The position numbers and the translations under genes are program-made. Under the pieces are notes generated by a model. It saw nothing but the letters and a program-made list of their open reading frames with translations. It did no database searches and was not told where the DNA came from. A DNA stretch of 5,043 bases from Bacteroidales bacterium (lineage in GTDB: Bacteria; Bacteroidota; Bacteroidia; Bacteroidales; 4484-276): the NCBI GenBank assembly GCA_029939965.1, contig JAOZRY010000294.1, forward strand, positions 1-5,043, given 5' to 3'. Shown one piece after another: positions 1 through 5,043 of this stretch; the stretch's first letter is position 1; each line of letters starts with the position of its first letter.

Positions 1-149
1 AACCTCAACCTCAACCTCAACCCTCAACCTCAACCTCAACCTCAACCTCAACCTCTCCCTCTCCCTCAACCTCTCCCTCTACCTCTACCTCTACCCTCAA
101 CCTCTACCTCTCCCTCTCCCTCAACCTCTCCCCTCTACCCTCTACCCTC
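1..149. repeat. Tandem hexamer/heptamer array (AACCTC / TACCTC / TCCCTC units)
   Basis: Read by hand, the tract splits without remainder into 24 units: nineteen hexamers and five heptamers (at 19-25, 92-98, 129-135, 136-142 and 143-149, each with one extra C). Unit types on the plus strand are AACCTC, TACCTC and TCCCTC plus their C-extended forms; on the minus strand they read GAGGTT, GAGGTA and GAGGGA. The left part (1-55) is nearly homogeneous AACCTC, while 56-149 is a mosaic of all three types, and the last three units at the right border are all heptamers. The first unit begins at base 1, so the array probably continues past the window edge. The right border at 149/150 lies inside the 3' end of cheR, and units 143-149 down to about 105 are translated as the end of that protein. 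The strong C/G strand bias and short period suggest growth by replication slippage. No function is known to me. Confidence 0.95.
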
Positions 150-1639
150 CTTATTATCTCTGATAATCTTCCGGCTGTTAGTCCGTCTGATTCTGCAATA
201 ATATCGTCATGTTTTAATTTGCTGAGGCTTTTTAATGCATTGTTAAAATGTTTTTTGCTATCACTATTTTCCCCACCATTCTTCGAAATGTTTCCAAGTA
301 AAAAATGCCCCAATGCAAAATCGGGATCAAGAAAAAGGGTGCTGTTTATGGAGTTTAGCGCCTCTTTTACTTTTCCTTGTTCGTTATAAACTGTGGCCAG
401 CAGATAGTGAGCCTCCGTATTTATTTTGTCTAACTCGATTGCCTCAATGCAAAATTTTTCTGATTCAGCCAAAAGACCTTGATTGGCTTTAATTCGAGCC
501 AGAAGAATGAGATGTGATTTTTTATCCTGACTACCATTTTTTATTGCATCATTCACACGTTTTTCAACTTCGTTATAATGCCCTGCTTTAAACAGGTTTA
601 ATGTTTTCTGATAATCAGAAGCTTCATTTACTTTTTTGTTTTTATTTGTTTTAACTACAATTTTTGGCAATGGTTTTTCCCGGGGTTTTGCAATTGTTGC
701 TATTTTTATTTTTGGTTTTGGTGTTGTTATGGTTTTGGATATTCTATTGTTGGAAATATTTGTTGGATGTTTTATAAAATTGCGCATCTGCTTCGATGCT
801 GCCCCCGGATTATTTTCGTAGATGGTGATTCCATTAAAAGAAAGCCGGTTGAATTTTTCAGATATCAGATTGGATGTTTCGACCGGACTGAGCAATAATA
901 CCCCGCCTTGGTGAAGGCAATCATGAAAATTTGTGGTAACGGTTTTTATTCCTTCGTGCGAAAAGTATATTAATACATTTCGGCAAAGAATTACATCAAA
1001 CATTCCTGTTTTACCTTCGGATGCGTGGTAGGGTGGAGTTGCAAGATTGAGGTACGAAAAATCAACCATTTTCTTAATTTCGGGCTTAATCTGGTATTTG
1101 TTATTTTCGGTTTCCTTAAAATAACTTGTTTTAAATGATTCGGGAATTCCCCGAAACGACCATTTGCTGTAAACTCCCTCTTTTGCTTTTTTTAGAAATG
1201 TTGCGTTAATGTCAGTAGCCAAAATTGTTATATTCCAGTTTTTAATATCAGGAATAATACGCTTCAACATGATGGCAACAGAATAAGGCTCTTCGCCCGA
1301 CGAACAGCCCGCACTCCATATTTTTAAGTTTTGATTGTTGCCCCTTCGCTTGTAAATTAAATCGGGCAAATACTTAAATTCCAAAAAATCGAGTGCTTTC
1401 TTTTCTCTAAAAAAGTAGGTTTCGCCAATTGTTAAAAATGTGGCTAATTTTTTTGTTTGTTCGGGGGTGAGGGTTTGATTTATCAGCCAGGTGATAAAAT
1501 TTTCTGTGTTATCAAAATTAAATTCTTTTGCGGCAGACTTTATTTTATTATGTAGTTCGTTTTCTTGCTTATCATGATAAGATAAACCAAGATTGGCTAA
1601 CAAATAATTTCGTAGTTCTGTGTATTGTATCAGTGCCAT
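104..1639 (-). CDS. cheR: CheR-type chemoreceptor glutamate methyltransferase with C-terminal TPR domain
   Basis: This 511-residue protein should transfer methyl groups from S-adenosylmethionine to glutamates on the cytoplasmic part of chemoreceptors, tuning their sensitivity. Residues 5-65 fit the helical CheR N-terminal domain. The catalytic domain (about 66-280) shows the ETYFFRE segment (74-80), the SAM-binding WSAGCSSGEEPYS (108-120), the acidic ATDIN (141-145), the YSKWSFRG segment (157-164) and CRNVLIYF (219-226). Residues about 288-336 are a Lys/Pro-rich linker, and about 340-475 form TPR-like helices, seen for instance around AHYLLATVYNEQGKVKEAL (410-428). This architecture resembles WspC and similar alternative-pathway methyltransferases. 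The start is the ATG at 1637-1639, 14 bp after the cheW stop, with no Shine-Dalgarno motif; co-transcription with cheW is likely. The family-typical ending ESDGLTAGRLSEII (483-496) is followed by an Arg/Glu-rich tail: residues 498-511 and the TAG stop are encoded by the tandem array. The enzyme call is secure; the receptor partner is not in the window. Confidence 0.95.
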   Translation of the reverse strand: MALIQYTELRNYLLANLGLSYHDKQENELHNKIKSAAKEFNFDNTENFITWLINQTLTPEQTKKLATFLTIGETYFFREKKALDFLEFKYLPDLIYKRRGNNQNLKIWSAGCSSGEEPYSVAIMLKRIIPDIKNWNITILATDINATFLKKAKEGVYSKWSFRGIPESFKTSYFKETENNKYQIKPEIKKMVDFSYLNLATPPYHASEGKTGMFDVILCRNVLIYFSHEGIKTVTTNFHDCLHQGGVLLLSPVETSNLISEKFNRLSFNGITIYENNPGAASKQMRNFIKHPTNISNNRISKTITTPKPKIKIATIAKPREKPLPKIVVKTNKNKKVNEASDYQKTLNLFKAGHYNEVEKRVNDAIKNGSQDKKSHLILLARIKANQGLLAESEKFCIEAIELDKINTEAHYLLATVYNEQGKVKEALNSINSTLFLDPDFALGHFLLGNISKNGGENSDSKKHFNNALKSLSKLKHDDIIAESDGLTAGRLSEIIRRVEGRGERLRERER

Positions 1640-1653
1640 TGTACGTAATTGGA

Positions 1654-2172
1654 TTAATTCGAGGTTTTTTTGGTTATGATTGATGCATCAGGATTATCGG
1701 TTTCCAGTATTGTTTTTTCGCTCTTAATTTCTTTTTCCAGTTGTTTTAGCTCTTCCTCACTCAAAAATTTATCAATATCATTAATAAGCACCATGCCATC
1801 ATTAAGTTTAATTACACCATGAACAAACCTCATCCCATAAATAATTTTGTTGGATGCAACAATTTCATCTTTTTTAATTTCAACAACTTCGTGAGTAACA
1901 TTTACCAAAAGGGCAAGCTTGCCGGTTGATGTAGCTGCAATTATAAGCTGGTCGGGCAATTCTATCTCTTTTGTTGGAATACCAAACAGGAAGTGCATAT
2001 TAATTACCGGAATTAAATCGCCATGATAATTAATAACACCATGAATGTAATCAGGCATTTTGGGCAAAGGGCAGAATTCGACTACCTGAACAACCCTCTC
2101 AACAACAGATAATGGCAGGGCAAAACGCTGATTGGCTAATTGAAAAACCAGAAGGTTGGTGTTGTTTTTCAT
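1654..2172 (-). CDS. cheW: CheW-like chemotaxis coupling protein
   Basis: This is a 172-residue single-domain CheW. CheW is an SH3-like adaptor that links chemoreceptors to the CheA kinase in cytoplasmic signalling arrays. The domain covers about residues 6-138: it opens with LLVFQLANQRFALPLSVVERV (7-27 region), carries the signature GVINYHGDLIPVINM (45-59), and ends with GVIKLNDGMVLINDIDKFL (119-137). The residue after NY in the signature is His50, where E. coli-type CheW has Arg. Residues 138-172 are a charged, Lys/Glu-rich tail beyond the domain, probably a helix followed by a disordered end. The start ATG at 2170-2172 is preceded by an A-rich stretch (ACAAAAA) and no Shine-Dalgarno motif. 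cheR follows after 14 bp, so the two form a transcription unit. A candidate promoter lies about 70 bp upstream. No CheA or receptor is visible, so whether it serves motility or another chemosensory output cannot be told. Confidence 0.95.
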   Translation of the reverse strand: MKNNTNLLVFQLANQRFALPLSVVERVVQVVEFCPLPKMPDYIHGVINYHGDLIPVINMHFLFGIPTKEIELPDQLIIAATSTGKLALLVNVTHEVVEIKKDEIVASNKIIYGMRFVHGVIKLNDGMVLINDIDKFLSEEELKQLEKEIKSEKTILETDNPDASIITKKTSN

Positions 2173-2240
2173 TTTTTGTTTGTATTAATCTGAGCAAATT
2201 AATTTAGTAATATAACGTAACCCGGTTATTTGTAACATGA

Positions 2241-2273
2241 CAAAAATAGCAAAATAATATTTTCTCCTACAAA
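2241..2273 (-). promoter_or_regulatory. Candidate Bacteroidetes-type promoter for cheW-cheR
   Basis: On the minus strand TTTG (2273-2270) is followed after 21 bases by TATTTTTG (2248-2241). This matches the Bacteroidetes sigma-ABfr pattern TTTG-N19..21-TAnnTTTG exactly. Transcription would begin at about 2233-2237 and give a leader of roughly 60 bases before the cheW ATG. The upstream TTTG overlaps the last codons and stop of the kinase gene (CAT TTG TAG). The region is AT-rich, so a chance match is possible. Confidence 0.45.
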
Positions 2274-5043
2274 TGTTGTTGAATCATCTTATAGAGTTTA
2301 TTCTTGTCAACAGGTTTCGTAATATAATCATCGCACCCGGCCTCGATTGCTTTTTCGCGATCGCCTGCCAGTGCATAAGCAGTTTGCGCAATTATTATTA
2401 CATCTTTATCAAATTCGCGAATTTTTCGGGTGGCTTCGTATCCGTTCATTACTGGCATTTTAATATCCATTAATATTAAATCAATATCAGTGTTTTTGCG
2501 ATAAATTTCAATTGCTTCTTTTCCATTTATTGCGTGTAAAATTTCTTTACTCAATTTCTGCATTATTATTTTTAGGTAAACATCGGATGAGTGTTCATCT
2601 TCGACGATTAAAATTTTTAGATTACTTATACGGGCTTGCTCCGTTTTAAAGGTATCTTTCATCTTTGTTGAGGATGATGCGGGGGCAGGCAAATCAGGTT
2701 TATGCGCTGGCGAAACCTGGGGTTTCGCTTTATGATGCGGAGTGGGGGTATTTGTGCTAACTGCCGCAATAGATACAAAGGGTAAGGTAAAATAGAACAA
2801 ACTTCCTTTTTCCTGCCGGCTTTCGATGCCAACTTCTCCGCCCAATTTTTCGATAATGCGTTTCACTATCGAAAGTCCCAGACCATGTCCTTCAACCTTC
2901 ACCTGGTTTAAGCGTTCAAATTTATTAAACACACGCTTCTGATTATCTGCCGAAATACCGGCACCATTATCGCGAACCCAAAAACGTATCATCCTGTTTT
3001 TCCGATTTCCGGGTTTTACATCATCGTATCCAATTTCGATGAGTGGGGGAGTGCCTCCGTATTTTATGGCATTGCTCAAATAATTGGACCATACTTCTTC
3101 TATCCAGGGGGCAAAGCCAAGAACTGAAGGCCAGTTTTTTGGCTGGTTTATTACGGTTTTGGTTTTTTCGATAACGGATGTGAAACGTTTTATTGCGTCA
3201 TCAACAATATCACCCATATTTATTTGCTCTGTAACAATATCTTCTTTTCTAACGCTTGCAAACAGGAGCAAACTATCGATTATTTGTTGTGTTTTATTTC
3301 CACTCTTTATTATAATGCCTATATACTTTTTAAGTTCATCACTGGTAAGGGTGGTGTAATCTTCGAGCAACAGGTCAGCAAAGCCCATCATATTACCTAA
3401 CGGGTTTTTGAGGTCGTGGGCTACGGTATGCGAAAAGGCATCGAGCTCTTCATTGCGTTCCTGAAGTTGCCGGGCATGTTGGTGCAGAGCTTGTTCGGCT
3501 TGTTTGCGCTCGGTAATGTCTTGGGCTACCGTATATATTTTATCAATTTGTCCGGCTTCGTTCATAAACGGAACAATGATCAATGAAAGGAAGAGCGTTT
3601 TCCCCCAATTCGATTTGTAGAGCATTTCATGTTTTATTGTTTTCCCGGTTTCAAATGCTTGTAGAAATGCTTTTGCATATCCACTTTCGATTATAGGCTG
3701 GAATTTTAAAATATTTATTTTGCGGGTAGCTTCAATAGAAGGCGACCCAAGCATATTTAAACATGTTTTATTTGCATTTAAAACTGCCCCATCGGGGGTG
3801 GTAGTAAAAATGCCGAGAGGTGAATTTTCGAAAAGTAATCTATAATTCTTTTCACTCTCTTTTAATGCTTCCGCAGCTTGTTTTTCGGTTGTAATATTCT
3901 CCTTTATTGCAAGGTAGTTGGTAATACTTCCATTCTCGTTTTTGATAGGTGTAATTGTTACATTCTCCCAAAACAGTTGGCCGTTCTTCTTTTTATTATG
4001 AAATTCACCTTTCCATTTTTCTCCTGATGAAATAGTTTCCCACATTTGAGTATAATAAAGCTTACACTGTGTGTCTGCATTTAGTATTCGTGGGTTTTGC
4101 CCCAACGCTTCATCGGCTGTATAACCTGTTAACTCAGTAAATTTGGGATTGGTATATTCAATATTACCATCAACATCGGTAATAACTATAGTGTTGGCAC
4201 TTTGCTCTACTGCAACCGAAAGTTTTTTTATCTCATCCTCTGTTTTTTTGCGTTCGGTGATATCCCTGATTGTGCCATGAACAAATTTTTCATCACCTAC
4301 ACCAATTACATTACCAACTATTTCGGTAAGGTACTCCGTATTATCCTTTCGTTTTAAGTTTACTTGTATGGGTACACCTTCCCATTTGCCTTTGCTGTCA
4401 TTAAAAGTTGTATGGCTTTGGTTTTTGGTCTTCATGTCAAAAACGGTCATTTGCAATAATTCCTTTTCGGTGTAACCCGACATATTGCAAAAGGCCGGGT
4501 TTACAAACACATAATTGCCTTTTAAATCGGCTACAGTAATTCCATCGGTCGATTGATTTGTAAAAGCCCTGAATTTTTCTTCACTTTCACGAAGTCTTTC
4601 TTCTGTTAGTTTCCGATAGGTATTATCGCGAAAAGTTCCTTCAACACCTGCAAAATCACCATTTTTGTCATAATAAATTCTTGAGGTAGTTTCGATAAAT
4701 ATATTATCCTCCCCTTTTTTCTTAAACTCAGCAGGATAGTTTTCTACACTTCCTGTTTCTTTAATTTTATTTAAAAAGACTTCCCTGTCTTTTGGGTTAG
4801 CATAAAAATTGGAAATATTTTTTCCAATGATTTCACTTTTGTCGAAGCCTGTAATTTTCTCAACAGAGGGGCTTATCAATATTGCATTCCCCTGTTTATC
4901 TGATCTATAATACCCATCGATCATGTTTGCGAGGATACTTTTATATTTTTCTTCACTTTCATGTAAAGCATTTTCGGCTTGCTTACGCTCGGTTATGTCG
5001 TGGGAAATTACAACTAAGCTGTCAATTGTGCCATTCTCGGAAA
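2267..5043 (-). CDS. Multi-PAS hybrid sensor histidine kinase with C-terminal receiver (5' end outside window)
   Basis: The frame is open to the right edge, so the gene is partial: 924 complete codons are visible. The ATG at 4922-4924 is internal, because the 39 codons upstream of it encode the end of another PAS domain (ISHDITERKQAENALHESEE). Numbering from that internal Met, four complete PAS domains lie at about -9 to 105, 117-225, 236-347 and 358-473, each closed by a PAC-type segment such as RDITERK (220-226) or QDITERKQAE (468-477). A short coiled linker leads to HisKA, with the H-box SHTVAHDLKNPLG (498-510) and the likely phospho-accepting His503. The ATPase domain has the N-box SNAIKYGG (617-624), G1 DNGAG (652-656), F-box VFNKFERL (665-672) and G2 GHGLGLS (679-685). 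A Pro/Ser/Lys-rich linker (about 718-766) joins a receiver domain (769-885) with Glu775/Asp776, phosphorylatable Asp820, Thr848 and Lys870. All key residues are intact. No membrane segment appears in the visible part, so the sensors are probably cytoplasmic. The signal is unknown, and no HPt partner or output regulator is in the window. Confidence 0.95.
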   Translation of the reverse strand, partial: SENGTIDSLVVISHDITERKQAENALHESEEKYKSILANMIDGYYRSDKQGNAILISPSVEKITGFDKSEIIGKNISNFYANPKDREVFLNKIKETGSVENYPAEFKKKGEDNIFIETTSRIYYDKNGDFAGVEGTFRDNTYRKLTEERLRESEEKFRAFTNQSTDGITVADLKGNYVFVNPAFCNMSGYTEKELLQMTVFDMKTKNQSHTTFNDSKGKWEGVPIQVNLKRKDNTEYLTEIVGNVIGVGDEKFVHGTIRDITERKKTEDEIKKLSVAVEQSANTIVITDVDGNIEYTNPKFTELTGYTADEALGQNPRILNADTQCKLYYTQMWETISSGEKWKGEFHNKKKNGQLFWENVTITPIKNENGSITNYLAIKENITTEKQAAEALKESEKNYRLLFENSPLGIFTTTPDGAVLNANKTCLNMLGSPSIEATRKINILKFQPIIESGYAKAFLQAFETGKTIKHEMLYKSNWGKTLFLSLIIVPFMNEAGQIDKIYTVAQDITERKQAEQALHQHARQLQERNEELDAFSHTVAHDLKNPLGNMMGFADLLLEDYTTLTSDELKKYIGIIIKSGNKTQQIIDSLLLFASVRKEDIVTEQINMGDIVDDAIKRFTSVIEKTKTVINQPKNWPSVLGFAPWIEEVWSNYLSNAIKYGGTPPLIEIGYDDVKPGNRKNRMIRFWVRDNGAGISADNQKRVFNKFERLNQVKVEGHGLGLSIVKRIIEKLGGEVGIESRQEKGSLFYFTLPFVSIAAVSTNTPTPHHKAKPQVSPAHKPDLPAPASSSTKMKDTFKTEQARISNLKILIVEDEHSSDVYLKIIMQKLSKEILHAINGKEAIEIYRKNTDIDLILMDIKMPVMNGYEATRKIREFDKDVIIIAQTAYALAGDREKAIEAGCDDYITKPVDKNKLYKMIQQHL
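3494..3520. repeat. Intragenic repeat, copy 1 (PAS-PAC linker of the kinase gene)
   Basis: This 27-bp stretch matches 4973-4999 at 24 of 27 positions by hand alignment. Both encode the DITERKQAE linker that closes one PAS domain and leads into the next segment. It shows duplication of PAS modules within the kinase gene and is not a separate element. Confidence 0.7.
4573..4589. repeat. Intragenic exact 17-bp repeat, copy 1 (PAS entry linker)
   Basis: These 17 bases (atttttcttcactttca on the plus strand) recur identically at 4945-4961. Both copies encode the ESEEK(F/Y) segment that enters a PAS domain, and they are spaced by about 372 bp, one PAS module. This supports module duplication inside the kinase gene. 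Confidence 0.75.
4945..4961. repeat. Intragenic exact 17-bp repeat, copy 2 (PAS entry linker)
   Basis: This is the identical partner of 4573-4589, encoding ESEEKY just ahead of the first complete PAS domain of the kinase. Confidence 0.75.
4973..4999. repeat. Intragenic repeat, copy 2 (PAS-PAC linker of the kinase gene)
   Basis: This is the partner of 3494-3520 with three mismatches. It encodes the DITERKQAE linker of the PAS domain that is cut by the window edge. Confidence 0.7.

Noticed and set aside
1..103. Plus-strand Pro-Gln repeat protein encoded by CCTCAA units
   Set aside because: There is no start codon, the heptamers break the frame, and the pattern follows trivially from the repeat.
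1..149. CRISPR array or telomere-like sequence
   Set aside because: Units are 6-7 bp with no spacers, so it is not CRISPR. The G-rich strand resembles telomere repeats in style only, and the neighbouring genes are clearly bacterial.
636..821. Plus-strand open frame of 61 codons opposite cheR
   Set aside because: It lies wholly antisense to the Lys/Pro-rich linker of cheR. Its hydrophobic Phe/Val/Ile-rich product is what the complement of Lys-rich AT-rich codons gives, and no promoter or known domain supports it.
2212..2229. Possible terminator or operator (ATAAC-N8-GTTAT) between the kinase and cheW
   Set aside because: The stem is only 5 bp, AT-rich and without a following U tract, so it does not support a terminator or operator call.
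2273..2473. Plus-strand open frame of 66 codons opposite the kinase receiver domain
   Set aside because: It is antisense to well-conserved receiver sequence and has no recognisable product of its own.
3084..3359. Plus-strand open frame of 91 codons opposite the kinase HisKA/ATPase region
   Set aside because: It is antisense to conserved kinase sequence, and its hydrophobic look is explained by the complementary strand.

Overview
The window holds three genes, all on the minus strand, so transcription runs from the right edge to the left. In that order they are a large multi-PAS hybrid sensor histidine kinase (2267 to beyond 5043, 5' end cut by the window), a stand-alone CheW adaptor (1654-2172), and a CheR-type chemoreceptor methyltransferase with a C-terminal TPR domain (104-1639). 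Positions 1-149 are a tandem array of 24 hexamer and heptamer units, which also runs to the window edge. No plus-strand gene is convincing, and there are no RNA genes, CRISPR arrays or mobile elements that I can see.

The organism is most likely a member of the Bacteroidota, perhaps a Bacteroidales or Marinilabiliales relative. The support is AT-rich coding DNA, start codons preceded by A-rich sequence rather than a Shine-Dalgarno motif, a candidate promoter fitting the Bacteroidetes pattern TTTG-N21-TAnnTTTG upstream of cheW, and the style of the PAS/HisKA/REC kinase. This is an inference from sequence style, without any database search.

The genes look like part of a chemosensory or two-component signalling locus. 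CheW and CheR-TPR are 14 bp apart and almost certainly co-transcribed. CheR-TPR plus CheW recalls alternative chemosensory systems such as Wsp (WspC is a CheR-TPR protein) and Frz. No CheA, receptor, CheB or CheY is present in the window. The neighbouring kinase is an ordinary HisKA kinase with at least four complete PAS domains and a C-terminal receiver, not a CheA. It is separated from cheW by 94 bp containing the candidate promoter, so a functional link is possible but not shown.

The most unusual point is at the left end. The cheR reading frame has no stop at the usual end of its family and runs into the tandem array. Its last 14 residues and its TAG stop are made of array units, so changes in the array would alter the C-terminus of the protein.
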